Shown here in pieces: positions 25,615-35,336 of a stretch of DNA of 64,000 bases. A model generated the notes under the pieces. It saw only the letters and a list, made by a program, of their open reading frames with translations, searched no databases and had not been told where the DNA came from. Numbering within the stretch: position 1 is the stretch's first letter; each line of letters opens with the position of its first letter. This DNA comes from JAHEGP01 sp963751595 (lineage in GTDB: Bacteria; Pseudomonadota; Gammaproteobacteria; Pseudomonadales; JAHEGP01), in contig CAVVVC010000004.1 in assembly GCA_963751595.1 (NCBI GenBank), positions 118,039 through 182,038 on the forward strand, written 5' to 3'. The translations under genes were made by a program, and so were the position numbers.

Positions 25615-28314
25615 ATGGCAGTCAAATCAGGTTATATGCGGTTTCGGCACCAGATCCTGTTGCTGCTGTTGTCGATTATTTTGATCATGATGGTGGCGGC
25701 GGTGCTGGTGGCGGTTCCGGCCGCCTTCACTGCCCAGCAGCGCATTACCTTCGATCGACTTAACTCGGTCAGCAATCTCAAGACCCTCTGGGTGATGCGT
25801 GAGTTCAACGAATTGCGTCGCGGCCTGGTGGCGCTGGCCGATAACGTCTCTGTGGTCGACGAGGTGCGCTTCATCAACAAGCTGCTGCCGCGGCCGGGGG
25901 CCGACCAGCACCTGATAGATCGGCTGCGGCGCATGGACCAGAATAGCGATGCCGCGGCGGGGAATCGGTTGAGCCTTTACTGGCAATCGTATCGCCGTCT
26001 CTACGCCAATTTCCGCTATATCGAAAACAGCTTCCCCGGCAGCGAGGTGCTACTGGTGCGACCGGATGATGCCCTGGTCATATTCAACCTGCTGGGTGGT
26101 GAGCGCTTCATGGATCGTCTCACCCCGCCGGACCGGGGCAGGCGCCCGCTTTACAGTTGTTATCTTCGCGCCCTGGAATTCCCGGACGATGTGGTGTTCG
26201 AGGATTTTGATATCGGTCCCGAGGCCACTCCCCGAAAGGCCTGTGCCGCTAAGGCTCTGCTGGTCGACGAGGATGTGATTGCGGTACTGATTCATGAATT
26301 CTCCGGCGACCTGATCAACAATATCATGGCGTTGCGGCCAGGCCTGGGCGAGACCGGGGAGACCTACCTGGTAGGCCCGGACAAACTGATGCGCACCGAG
26401 TCGCGTTTCGGGGGTTCGGCCAGTATCCTCAACCAGTTTGTCGACAGTCGCGCGGTGCGAGAGGGCTTGTCAGGCTTCGCCGGCAGCAGCATTACCACCA
26501 ACTACCGGGGTTCCCAGGTTTTTTCGGTGTGGCAACCGATTGAGCTGGATGCGATTCGCTGGTCGCTGATTTCCGAAATCGAGGAAGACGAGTCCTATCG
26601 CGGCATGCGCACCACCATATCGCAATTGCTGCTGGTCTGGTGGGTTGGGTTCATGGTGCTGGTATTCATTGCCTATGCCTTTGCTCGCCGCACTGAAAAG
26701 CCCCTGCTGGCCCTGGTACGGAATGCTCGCCGCCTCGCCGCGGGCAATTTTTCCGGCAGCATTCGCGAGGGTGCCGGGTCGCGGGAGATTCGCGACCTGG
26801 TGCGTTCTTTCAACAATATGGCCGCCCAGATCAGGGAGCGCACCGGTGCTTTGGAATCCGCCCGCAATCGCGCCGAACAGGCCTCCTGGCAGGCCGACCA
26901 GGCAAGCCGCGCCAAGAGTGATTTCCTCTCCAAGATGAGCCATGAGCTGCGGACACCACTCAACGGTGTGCTGGGCTATGCCCAGATTCTCAAGCGCGAT
27001 CACAATATCAACGAAAGCCAGCGCGATACCCTGGACGCGATTGAAAACTGCGGCCAGCACCTGCTGGAGCTGATCAACGACGTGCTCGATATTGCGCGCA
27101 TCGAAAGCGGCAAACTGGACCTCAATATTCGCCCCGCCAATATGCATCAATTGGTACAGCGGGTGGTGGATGTGGTGAAACCCCGGGCCCTGGAAAAGGG
27201 CCTGGATTTCGAAGTCGACACCAGTGGTCTGCCCTACGCGATCTATACCGACGCGATGCGCCTGCGCCAGATCCTGATCAACCTGCTGGGCAACGCCATC
27301 AAGTTTACCGACGAGGGTTACGTCAAGCTGCGGGTCGAAAACGATCTCGACACCAGTGTCCTGACGATTTACGTGGAGGACAGTGGCGCCGGTATTCCCG
27401 AGCATCGACTGGACGAGATATTCGGGCCCTTCGCCCAGACGATTTCCGGCAAGCGAGCCGGGGGTGCCGGCCTGGGCCTGGCTATCTCCAAGCAGCTGGC
27501 CATTGCCCTGGGCGGTGAACTGCGCGCCCGGAGCAAGCCGGGGGAGGGCAGCGTGTTCTCCATCAACCTGCCCTACACCCTGGCGGAGGACCAGCTCTCC
27601 ACGGCGCCACCGCCCTCCCGTGAGGTGCCCAGTCTCCCTGAGGGTTGCAGCTTTCGGGTCCTGGTGGCCGATGACAATGCGACCAACCGCGACATCATGG
27701 TGCAGTTGCTGAAGGACGCCGGCTTCGAAACTTTCCAGGCCGATGATGGCGAGGAGGTACTGGAGATCGTCCACTGCGAGCCCCTGGACCTGATCCTGAT
27801 GGATATTCGCATGCCGGTGATTGACGGCTTGACCGCATCGAGCAAAATCCGCGAAAACGCCGCCTATGACGACATCCGTATCATCGCGGTCTCGGCCACG
27901 GTATTGCCCGAAATGCAGGAAGAGATCATGCGCTGCGGTTGCGATGCCTTTATCGCCAAGCCGGTGGACGCACGGGTGCTGTTCGAAGAAATAGAAACCC
28001 AGTTGGGGGTGGAAATGGTGGCCAGTGCCGGCGGCGAAAGCCCGGTGGCTGGCATTGCCGAGCGCGGCGCGGGTGCGGATCTGAACCTGGAGCCGGGCGA
28101 GGGCTCAGTTGAACTGCTGCAGCAGATAGGCGAGGCTGCGAGCCTTGGCGACATCGCCGCCGTCAGGCGCTACCTTGCCGAGTTGCAGCAGGTCCTTGGC
28201 GCCGAGCACAAACTGTTGCTGACGCTACAGCGCATGAGTGACTCCTTCGAAATGCAGGCGCTGGGTCGCGTGGTGCAGCAAACGCTGGAAAAAATAGCAG
28301 AGGGTCAGGCTTGA
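25615..28314 (+). CDS. Membrane hybrid histidine kinase
   Basis: The product is 899 aa. A first transmembrane helix spans about residues 10-35, a periplasmic sensor region runs to about residue 335, and a second helix (VWWVGFMVLVFIAYAFA) follows. Then come a HAMP linker, the phospho-acceptor H443 (MSHELRTPLNGVLGY), and an ATPase domain with the N box NLLGNAIKF and G box GAGLGLAIS. A receiver domain has D730 (LILMDIRMP). The C-terminal 120 residues are helical without an Hpt histidine. Its stop overlaps the start of the next kinase (TTGA), so the two are coupled. Confidence 0.92.
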   Translation: MAVKSGYMRFRHQILLLLLSIILIMMVAAVLVAVPAAFTAQQRITFDRLNSVSNLKTLWVMREFNELRRGLVALADNVSVVDEVRFINKLLPRPGADQHLIDRLRRMDQNSDAAAGNRLSLYWQSYRRLYANFRYIENSFPGSEVLLVRPDDALVIFNLLGGERFMDRLTPPDRGRRPLYSCYLRALEFPDDVVFEDFDIGPEATPRKACAAKALLVDEDVIAVLIHEFSGDLINNIMALRPGLGETGETYLVGPDKLMRTESRFGGSASILNQFVDSRAVREGLSGFAGSSITTNYRGSQVFSVWQPIELDAIRWSLISEIEEDESYRGMRTTISQLLLVWWVGFMVLVFIAYAFARRTEKPLLALVRNARRLAAGNFSGSIREGAGSREIRDLVRSFNNMAAQIRERTGALESARNRAEQASWQADQASRAKSDFLSKMSHELRTPLNGVLGYAQILKRDHNINESQRDTLDAIENCGQHLLELINDVLDIARIESGKLDLNIRPANMHQLVQRVVDVVKPRALEKGLDFEVDTSGLPYAIYTDAMRLRQILINLLGNAIKFTDEGYVKLRVENDLDTSVLTIYVEDSGAGIPEHRLDEIFGPFAQTISGKRAGGAGLGLAISKQLAIALGGELRARSKPGEGSVFSINLPYTLAEDQLSTAPPPSREVPSLPEGCSFRVLVADDNATNRDIMVQLLKDAGFETFQADDGEEVLEIVHCEPLDLILMDIRMPVIDGLTASSKIRENAAYDDIRIIAVSATVLPEMQEEIMRCGCDAFIAKPVDARVLFEEIETQLGVEMVASAGGESPVAGIAERGAGADLNLEPGEGSVELLQQIGEAASLGDIAAVRRYLAELQQVLGAEHKLLLTLQRMSDSFEMQALGRVVQQTLEKIAEGQA

Positions 28315-29879
28315 GCGACGCAGAAGATACCGTCTTACTGGTAGACGACAACCCGACCAATCTCGAGGTGTTGTACCAGACCCTGGACGGACAGGGCTAT
28401 CGGCTGCTGGCGGCGCGGGGTGGCGAGGCAGCGCTGGCCATTATTCATGAAACCAAACCCACGCTTATTCTCCTCGATATCATGATGCCGGGAATGGACG
28501 GATTTCAGGTGTGCGAGCGCCTGAAGTCGAATCCGGCGACCGCCGATATTGCGGTTATATTTCTCTCGGCTCTGGGCGATACCGACACCAAGGTCAGGGG
28601 GTTCGAGCTGGGTGCGGTGGACTACATCTCGAAGCCGTTTCAGGCCGCGGAAATCGTCGCGCGGGTTGCCACCCACGTCAAGATACGCCGCCTTGAAAGA
28701 GAGTTATCCCACCGCAATATCGAGTTGGAGCGCGAGATTACGCGTATCCTGGCGACGATGCAGGAAGGCGTGTTCGGGGTTGATGTCAATGCCAACATAA
28801 CTTACGCCAATCGTGCGGCCGCGTATCTCAGCGGTTGGGACCAGGACGAACTGGTGGGCCAGCCTGCGCTCACCAACCAACTGCGAGGGGCGGACGGCGC
28901 ACCCCGGTCGACACAAACGCCCCCCTACAGCCGGGTCTTCAGCGAGGGGCACAGGATCGAGCTTGAGTGCGAAACCATCTGGCGGCGGGATCAGACCCAC
29001 TTCCGCGCTTCCCTCAACTGTACTCCGGTACTGGAGAACGGCCAGGTTCGCGGTGCGGTCATCGTATTTCGCGACATCACCCAGCGCCTGCAGGCGGAGC
29101 TGGAGTTGCAGGAAACCCGGATGGAATTGCAAAAGCAGCGTCAGCGCCTGGCACATATCGAGCGCTTGAGCACCATGGGTGAAATGGCGGCGGGCTTTGC
29201 CCATGAAGTCAATCAGCCGTTAACCGCAATTGCCAACTATGCCAGCGTCAGCCGTCGGCTGGCAAATAAAGATCCGATCGACCGGGAAAAGCTCGATTCA
29301 GCGCTGGAAAAAATGCAGACTCAGGCCCTGCGTGCCAGCGAGGTAATTCAGCGCCTGCGTAGTTTCGTTAGGAAACCCAAGGCCGGCCGACAGATGCGTG
29401 ACCCCAATGCCGTGGTCGAAGAGGTGATCGAACTGGCCGAGGTCGACAGCCGCTTCAACCGGGTGCCGATTCATTTCACGGTGGGCATCGAGGGCATGAA
29501 GGTTTGTATCGATGACGTCCAGATTCAGCAAGTATTGTTGAATCTGGTACGCAACGCGATGGAAGCGATGGCGTCAGCGCCCCACCGCGACGAGGGTGTC
29601 AACATTACCACCTGTTCTCCTGCAGCCGGGGTAGTCAGATTTAACGTGGTTGACCGTGGCGAAGGTTTGGCCGATGACGCCGAGGATCGCCTGTTTCACC
29701 CGTTTTACACCACCAAAGACGATGGCATGGGGATTGGTCTGTCGGTTTGTGCGACCATTATGCAGGACCACGGGGGTGAAATAGGCTTCCACAGAAACGA
29801 AAATGGCGGCGCGACCTTTTATATCGATCTCGCCGCCAAGCCTTGTCCTGACACCGACAGCGTGTTGCCGGGTCAGTAA
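28311..29879 (+). CDS. Receiver-PAS-histidine kinase, FixL-like kinase core
   Basis: The product is 522 aa and soluble. An N-terminal receiver has D56 (LILLDIMMPGMDG), a coiled coil follows at about 125-150, then a PAS domain (MQEGVFGVDVNANITYANRA). The kinase core has H298 (GFAHEVNQPLTAIANYAS) and ATPase motifs DRGEGL and GMGIGLSVC. The HEVNQPL H-box is characteristic of FixL-type kinases. The order suggests that the hybrid kinase upstream passes phosphate to this receiver and that this kinase then drives the divergent FixJ regulator. That chain is inference. TTG start overlapping the upstream stop. Confidence 0.9.
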   Translation: MSDAEDTVLLVDDNPTNLEVLYQTLDGQGYRLLAARGGEAALAIIHETKPTLILLDIMMPGMDGFQVCERLKSNPATADIAVIFLSALGDTDTKVRGFELGAVDYISKPFQAAEIVARVATHVKIRRLERELSHRNIELEREITRILATMQEGVFGVDVNANITYANRAAAYLSGWDQDELVGQPALTNQLRGADGAPRSTQTPPYSRVFSEGHRIELECETIWRRDQTHFRASLNCTPVLENGQVRGAVIVFRDITQRLQAELELQETRMELQKQRQRLAHIERLSTMGEMAAGFAHEVNQPLTAIANYASVSRRLANKDPIDREKLDSALEKMQTQALRASEVIQRLRSFVRKPKAGRQMRDPNAVVEEVIELAEVDSRFNRVPIHFTVGIEGMKVCIDDVQIQQVLLNLVRNAMEAMASAPHRDEGVNITTCSPAAGVVRFNVVDRGEGLADDAEDRLFHPFYTTKDDGMGIGLSVCATIMQDHGGEIGFHRNENGGATFYIDLAAKPCPDTDSVLPGQ

Positions 29880-29894
29880 TGTGAGGTCACTGTG

Positions 29895-30077
29895 CTATGA
29901 AGCCTCGCTGACCTGCTCCTGCCGAATCTTCTCGTGGATTTCCTCGCGGTGCACACTGATTTCCCGGGGGGCTTCAATGCCGATTCTTACCTGGCCCCCG
30001 CTGATACCCAGTACCGTCAGTTTGATGTTGCCGCCAATAACGAGCGCTTCGCCCATACGTCTGGAAAGTACTAACAT
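29895..30077 (-). CDS. csrA: CsrA/RsmA-family translational regulator (first copy)
   Basis: The product is 60 aa. It has the CsrA fold signature MLVLSRRMGE, VTVLG-like TVLGISG and SVHREEI with the RNA-contacting Arg near position 44. It binds GGA motifs in mRNA leaders. It differs from the second copy at 62581, which is nearly identical to E. coli CsrA over most of its length; this one is the divergent paralogue. It is convergent with the FixL-like kinase gene, ending 15 nt after it. Confidence 0.92.
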   Translation of the reverse strand: MLVLSRRMGEALVIGGNIKLTVLGISGGQVRIGIEAPREISVHREEIHEKIRQEQVSEAS

Positions 30078-30263
30078 GCTGATAACTCCTGTATCGTCCT
30101 CGAATATGTCGGGAGCCAGTGTAGCGACAGTGGCACCCCTAGACGTATTCGGTTTTGTGCTTAAGTTTTTTTACTTATGATCGTTGCGGTTCATGGCCTC
30201 GTCTTGCAGTCGCCTGCGAGCCCGCACTGAATTTCTACAAATCTAACGTGATGGATAAGTGGT

Positions 30264-31046
30264 ATGGGGAATAGAAAAACGAATCCTTTGCTAACACGCG
30301 TGCTAAGTCTCGTGGCGCTGGCCTGGTTGAGCCTGGTGTCAAGCTGGAGTCTGGCTGAAACCCTGGTGGTGGGATTGTCCGCCGATTACGAGCCACTGGT
30401 ATTTCGCAGGGACGGCAAGATCGTTGGTATCGAGCCTGACAATGCCACTGAGGTGGCGTCACTGCTGGGCATGAAGCTGCGCCTGGTGGACATGCCCTTT
30501 GACCAGTTGCTGCCGGCCCTGGAGGCGGGGAAGGTCGACGTGTTGATGTCGGGCCTGAGCATTACCGAGCAGCGCCGGTCAAGGGTGGATTTTGTCACCC
30601 CGTTTATGCGGGTTGGGCAAATGGCGATTATTCGCAGCAGTGACGTCGCCCGCTTTGGCTATCCCCGAGCGATCTATGGGCCGGGGGTGAAAGTGGGCGT
30701 AGAGCCGCTGACCACTGGCGCGAAATTCGTCACCGATTCCATGCCCGAAGCCGTAGTGCTCGACTATACCCGTCCGGAGGATGCTTTTACCGCGCTGCGT
30801 GAAAGAAAGATTGACGTCTATATTCACGATGCGCCCACCAGTTGGAAGCTGGCCAACTCCAGAGAGTACAGCGATCTCTTCAGTCTTTACCGGCTGTTGA
30901 CCCAGGAAGAGTTGGCCTGGGCGGTGGCAAAAAATAATGACGCCCTGCTCGCCAGACTGGAACGAGCACGAAATGAGCTGGAGCAAAGTGGTAAGCTAAG
31001 GGCAATTCAGGATTTCTGGATACCGGTTAAAATTGAGGTAAACTAG
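30264..31046 (+). CDS. Periplasmic solute-binding protein, family 3
   Basis: The product is 260 aa with a signal peptide ending near SWSLAE. It shows bacterial extracellular solute-binding family 3 features: YEPLVFRRDGKIVGIEPDNA near the N-terminus, VDVLMSGLSITEQRRSRVDF, and VYIHDAPTSW. Such proteins bind amino acids or act as sensor-like receptors. No ABC permease or ATPase lies nearby, so a stand-alone role is possible. Confidence 0.85.
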   Translation: MGNRKTNPLLTRVLSLVALAWLSLVSSWSLAETLVVGLSADYEPLVFRRDGKIVGIEPDNATEVASLLGMKLRLVDMPFDQLLPALEAGKVDVLMSGLSITEQRRSRVDFVTPFMRVGQMAIIRSSDVARFGYPRAIYGPGVKVGVEPLTTGAKFVTDSMPEAVVLDYTRPEDAFTALRERKIDVYIHDAPTSWKLANSREYSDLFSLYRLLTQEELAWAVAKNNDALLARLERARNELEQSGKLRAIQDFWIPVKIEVN

Positions 31047-31096
31047 GCTCTGATAATAATTTGAAAGGTTCGGGGGAAGGGCGCTCTGAGCGAAGG

Positions 31097-31318
31097 TCAA
31101 TGGATCGCATCGCTTTTCAGTGCCAGGTTCTTGTGAGCAGACGCCGTAGCGTTGTCGGAAGGAATCTGGTCGGACTGAGCACTGTCGTGCAGCGATGCAT
31201 TCATGCGTAGCTTGAGACGATCGATAACAATAGTCATAACGTCGATAGTCTGGCTCACCTGATCCAGAGCGATCATAATGGTTTCGGCATCGTTCTGTGA
31301 GATTTTGGTTTTCTTCAT
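31097..31318 (-). CDS. Small hypothetical protein
   Basis: The product is 73 aa, soluble and probably helical (AETIMIALDQVSQTIDVMT, then IVIDRLKLRMN). A GGAGA site lies about 12 nt upstream. No family is recognised, and the gene could be spurious, but the heptad-like pattern in the first 40 residues supports a real protein. Confidence 0.5.
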   Translation of the reverse strand: MKKTKISQNDAETIMIALDQVSQTIDVMTIVIDRLKLRMNASLHDSAQSDQIPSDNATASAHKNLALKSDAIH

Positions 31319-31461
31319 TATGATGGCGTTCTCCGGTGCCCTTTTGGGGATTGCAAAAAGTATAGCAATGATAAAAATCGGGTAATCCGATAATTCGATA
31401 CCGAATGCCGAAACTGTGAACTCGGCGCTGTCACTCTACCCGTTTTGCTGAGGGGAAAAAC

Positions 31462-32934
31462 ATGTACATACTTGCGATCGATCAGGGAACCACGTCATCC
31501 AGGGCAATCGTATTCAGTCCCAGTGCCGAGATTCTCGGTGTCGGGCAAAAGGAGTTTCGCCAGTACTATCCCCGGGACGGCTGGGTGGAGCACGATCCCG
31601 AGGAGATCTGGCAGACCACCCTCGACTCCATTGCCGCAGCAATCTCGAACGCCGCCATCGATGCGACCGATATCGTCTCGATCGGCATTACCAATCAGCG
31701 TGAAACCAGCCTGGTGTGGGATCGAGCCAACGGCAAGGCGGTGTACCCGGCAATTGTCTGGCAGGATCGCCGCACCGCTGAGTACTGCACACGGTTGCGC
31801 GACGATGGCGCCGAGGCTCAGGTACAGTCGATAACCGGCCTGCGTCTTGACCCCTATTTTTCAGCCACCAAGATCCATTGGATTCTGGAAAACGTCAGTG
31901 GCGCCCGGGCCCGGGCCGAGCGTGGTGAACTGGCCTTTGGCACGGTAGATACCTACCTGTTGTGGCGCTTGACCGGTGGTGCCGAACACAGCACCGATGC
32001 CAGCAATGCCAGCCGCACACTGCTGTTTGATCTCGAGCAACAGTGCTGGAGTGAGGATATGCTTCGCCTGTTCGATATTCCCGCCGCGCTGCTGCCGGAA
32101 GTCAAAGACAGCAGCGACGATTTCGGCACCGCTCGCGGCAACTCCCTGGGGTCCGCTATCGCTATCGGTGGCGTGGCAGGAGACCAGCATGCCGCGGTCG
32201 TGGGTGAAGCCTGCTTCGTTCCCGGCCAGGGTAAGAGTACCTACGGCACGGGCTGCTTTATCCTGATGAACACCGGGAGTGAGCGGGTTCTTTCCCAGAA
32301 CCGCCTGCTGACCACAATGGCTTATCGGCTGAAGGGTGTGCCGACCTATGCACTGGAGGGGTCGATCTTTATCGCCGGTGCCGCCATTCAATGGCTGCGT
32401 GACGAGTTGGGTATCGTGTCGAGCTCCGCGGCGACTGAAGATATCGCGCGCCAGCGGCCCAGTTCCCGTGGCGTGTACATGGTGCCGGCTTTTACCGGCC
32501 TGGGGGCACCGCACTGGGATGCCGATGCCCGGGGCGCCTTGCTGGGCCTGACCCGGGACAGTGACGTGACGGATATCGTCATTGCCACCCTCGAGGCGGT
32601 CTGTTACCAGACGCGGGATTTGTTGGAGGCGATGAAGGCAGATCACTGTGAGCCGGCGGAGTTGCTGGTGGATGGCGGGATGGCGAAAAACGATGTTTTC
32701 GTCCAGCGCCTGGCCGACATTACCGGGCTCAACGCCCGTCGTCCCCGGGTCACGGAAACCACCGCCCTGGGGGCTGCCTTCCTGGCTGGTCTGCAGGCCG
32801 GTGTCTACGAGGATTTAGAACAGATAAGCGCGTTGTGGCAGGAAGAGGCGCGCTTTGCGCCGGCCATGCCCGAAGACCAGCGGGAGCAGCAATACCAGGG
32901 CTGGCTGCGGGCCCTGGAGCGGGTGAAGAGTTAG
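31462..32934 (+). CDS. glpK: Glycerol kinase
   Basis: The product is 490 aa, typical length. FGGY-family features are AIDQGTTSSRAIVF at the N-terminus, WQDRRTAEYC, GVAGDQHAA, TYGTGCFILMNTG and DGGMAKNDVFVQ. It phosphorylates glycerol to glycerol 3-phosphate in the cytoplasm. No glpF or glpD is adjacent. A TGAGGGG site precedes the ATG. It is convergent with argF, 13 nt apart. Confidence 0.97.
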   Translation: MYILAIDQGTTSSRAIVFSPSAEILGVGQKEFRQYYPRDGWVEHDPEEIWQTTLDSIAAAISNAAIDATDIVSIGITNQRETSLVWDRANGKAVYPAIVWQDRRTAEYCTRLRDDGAEAQVQSITGLRLDPYFSATKIHWILENVSGARARAERGELAFGTVDTYLLWRLTGGAEHSTDASNASRTLLFDLEQQCWSEDMLRLFDIPAALLPEVKDSSDDFGTARGNSLGSAIAIGGVAGDQHAAVVGEACFVPGQGKSTYGTGCFILMNTGSERVLSQNRLLTTMAYRLKGVPTYALEGSIFIAGAAIQWLRDELGIVSSSAATEDIARQRPSSRGVYMVPAFTGLGAPHWDADARGALLGLTRDSDVTDIVIATLEAVCYQTRDLLEAMKADHCEPAELLVDGGMAKNDVFVQRLADITGLNARRPRVTETTALGAAFLAGLQAGVYEDLEQISALWQEEARFAPAMPEDQREQQYQGWLRALERVKS

Positions 32935-32947
32935 CGCGAGGGTTAGC

Positions 32948-33859
32948 TCACTCGCTGTGCTGGAGTAAAAACTCGATCAATGCCTTTTGGGCATGGAGTC
33001 GATTCTCGGCCTCGTCCCAGATCACACTGGTCGCGCTATCCATCAGGCCGGCAGATATTTCCTCCCCGCGATGGGCAGGTAAGCAATGCATGTAGAGGGC
33101 ATCGGTGGCGGCGACCCCAAGCAATTCCTCGTTGACCTGGTAACCGGAGAGAGCCTCCAGCCGCTGTTTTGATTCCGCCTCCTGGCCCATGGAAGCCCAG
33201 ACATCGGTCACCAGCAGATGTGCGCCCTTCGCGGCGTCGGCGGGGTCGCGCACCACACTGACTCTGCCCGCGTTTGCTCCAAGCAGGTCGTCACCGGGCT
33301 CATAACCTTCGGGACAGGCGATTTTCAGTTCGAAGTCGAACTGCCTGGCGGCGTTGATATAGGACTGGCACATGTTATTGCCATCGCCGATCCAGGCTAC
33401 CGTCTTGCCCTGGATATCCCCGCGGTGCTCGACAAAGGTCTGGATATCGGCAAGCAGCTGGCAGGGATGGAAGCTGTCGGTCAGGGCGTTGATGACGGGT
33501 ACGCTGGAGTACTGCGCAAAACGTTCGATCTGCTGGTGGCCGAAAGTGCGTACCATCAGGATGTCGACCATCGAGGACAACACCCTGGCACTGTCCTCTA
33601 CGGGCTCGCCGCGACCGAGTTGGGTGTCCCGGGATGACAGGAACAATGCGTGACCACCGAGCTGCGCCATGCCCGTTTCGAAGGAGACCCGGGTACGGGT
33701 GGAGGACTTCTCGAACACCATTCCCATGACATAGCCGACAAAGGGCTGAAACAGCTCTCGGCGCCGCTGCATGGCCTTCAGCTCGATCCCCCGCTCGATC
33801 AGGGAGCGAAGTTCCTGCGGGCTGAAATCCATTAGCGTGAGGAAATGTCGGGGGTTCAT
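32948..33859 (-). CDS. argF: Ornithine carbamoyltransferase
   Basis: The product is 303 aa. Carbamoyl-phosphate-binding STRTR (EKSSTRTRVSFE), the HPCQ ornithine site (SFHPCQLLAD) and HCLPAHRGEE are all present. It makes citrulline from ornithine and carbamoyl phosphate in arginine synthesis. It follows argD on the same strand, 63 nt apart, with a terminator-like hairpin between. Confidence 0.97.
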   Translation of the reverse strand: MNPRHFLTLMDFSPQELRSLIERGIELKAMQRRRELFQPFVGYVMGMVFEKSSTRTRVSFETGMAQLGGHALFLSSRDTQLGRGEPVEDSARVLSSMVDILMVRTFGHQQIERFAQYSSVPVINALTDSFHPCQLLADIQTFVEHRGDIQGKTVAWIGDGNNMCQSYINAARQFDFELKIACPEGYEPGDDLLGANAGRVSVVRDPADAAKGAHLLVTDVWASMGQEAESKQRLEALSGYQVNEELLGVAATDALYMHCLPAHRGEEISAGLMDSATSVIWDEAENRLHAQKALIEFLLQHSE

Positions 33860-33880
33860 ATCGCTAGTACACCTGTCCTG

Positions 33881-33914
33881 AAAAAAGGAAAACCGCCACC
33901 AGGATGGCCTGGTG
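33881..33914 (-). terminator. Hairpin with T-rich tail between argD and argF
   Basis: On the minus strand, CACCAGG and CCTGGTG form a 7-bp stem with a 4-nt loop, followed by GCGG, TTTT, CC and TTTTTT. It lies between the argD stop and the argF start. It could terminate part of the argD transcripts, or attenuate argF expression. Confidence 0.45.
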
Positions 33915-33922
33915 TCGGTGTT

Positions 33923-35116
33923 TCAGCCGGTACGGGCCTGCAAGCCGGTACTGTGATTGGCAATCGTGTTCGCTACCCGCTCGACGAGGGTGTCAGCTTC
34001 GGCATCGCTGAGAATCAGCGGAGGCAGCAGGCGCACGGTGTTGTTGCCGGTGACATTGATGACAACGCCCTCGGCCAGGGCGGCCTCGACCAGGCCGGTA
34101 CAGTCGCAGGATAACTCGATACCCAGCATCAGGCCGGTGCCGCGGATCTGCCGCAGCCACGGTGTTGAGGCCAGGGCACGTTGCATACCCTGTGCGATGC
34201 GTTCGCCCAACTCAGCGGCGCGTGCCGCCAGTTGCTCCCCTTCGATGGTATCGATCACGGCAAGTGCCGTGCGGCATGCCAGCGGGTTGCCGCCAAAAGT
34301 GGAGCCGTGGTTGCCGGGCTGCAACACGTCGGCAGCGGCGCCCCTGGCCAGGCAGGCGCCGATGGGCATGCCGTTGCCCAGGCCCTTGGCGGTGGTGACC
34401 ACATCCGGCACGATGTCTTCCAACTGGTAATTGAAGTAGCTGCCGGTGCGGCCGTTGCCGGTTTGCACCTCGTCGAGAATCAACAGCCAGCCCTGGGCAT
34501 CGCACAGCGCACGCAGGGCGCGAACGAATCCCGGCGGCGGCACGATGACGCCGGCTTCGCCCTGAATTGGCTCCAGCATCAGCGCCACCACCTGATTATT
34601 ATTGCCGGCGATGGTTTGCAGCGCGCCAAGATCGCCGTACGGGGCTCGAATAAAGCCCTTTAACAGCGGTTCGAATCCGGCCTGGATCTTGCGACTGCCG
34701 GACGCTGACAAGGTGGCCATGGTGCGACCGTGAAATGCCGATTCCATGACGATTACGGCGGGACTGGAGATGCCGCTGCGGTGTCCATGCAAGCGGGCAA
34801 GCTTGATTGCGGCTTCGTTGGCCTCAGCGCCCGAGTTGCAGAAAAAAGCCTTGTCCATCTGCGCCTGCCGGCACAACCTGTTCGCCAGCTCGGTTTGCAG
34901 GGAGGACTGGAAGAGGTTGGAGACATGGAGCAGTTTGCTCGCCTGGTCAGCGATCGCCGCTGTGACCGTGGGGTGAGCATGGCCGAGCCCACACACCGCG
35001 ATCCCCGACAACCCATCCAGATAAGCCTTGCCCTCGCGATCGAAAAGCCAGGGCCCCTCACCGTGACTGAACTCGACATTCAGCCTGGCGTAGGTGTTCA
35101 TCACTGCGGTGTTCAT
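33923..35116 (-). CDS. argD: Acetylornithine aminotransferase
   Basis: The product is 397 aa. Class III PLP aminotransferase features are NSGAEANEAAIKLAR, FHGRTMATLSASG, LILDEVQTGNGRTG and the PLP lysine in TTAKGLGNGMPIG. It converts N-acetylglutamate semialdehyde to N-acetylornithine. The start at 35116 has AGGACA upstream and gives the normal family length; the longer frame to 35164 adds unlikely residues. Confidence 0.95.
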   Translation of the reverse strand: MNTAVMNTYARLNVEFSHGEGPWLFDREGKAYLDGLSGIAVCGLGHAHPTVTAAIADQASKLLHVSNLFQSSLQTELANRLCRQAQMDKAFFCNSGAEANEAAIKLARLHGHRSGISSPAVIVMESAFHGRTMATLSASGSRKIQAGFEPLLKGFIRAPYGDLGALQTIAGNNNQVVALMLEPIQGEAGVIVPPPGFVRALRALCDAQGWLLILDEVQTGNGRTGSYFNYQLEDIVPDVVTTAKGLGNGMPIGACLARGAAADVLQPGNHGSTFGGNPLACRTALAVIDTIEGEQLAARAAELGERIAQGMQRALASTPWLRQIRGTGLMLGIELSCDCTGLVEAALAEGVVINVTGNNTVRLLPPLILSDAEADTLVERVANTIANHSTGLQARTG

Positions 35117-35336
35117 GTTAGTGCCTGTCCTATAAACGCAAAAAGGCAGCCGCTCGCTGCCCATGAAAAACCCGAAACTATAAAGCCATTGACTGCATTT
35201 GGCAAACCTTTAATGTAGTGCGCTGGCAGTTACTGCGGGAGCCGAAGATGCCCGCGCCGCAACAGCGAGGTGGTCACCGATCAACGCGATAGAACTGGGG
35301 ATTTTTTCCAGCCGACTCGAGTCCGTCTGCGATGAG

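Noticed and set aside
23715..27774. Long minus-strand frames opposite dinG and the hybrid kinase
   Set aside because: They are shadows of the plus-strand genes, whose domains and motifs are unambiguous.
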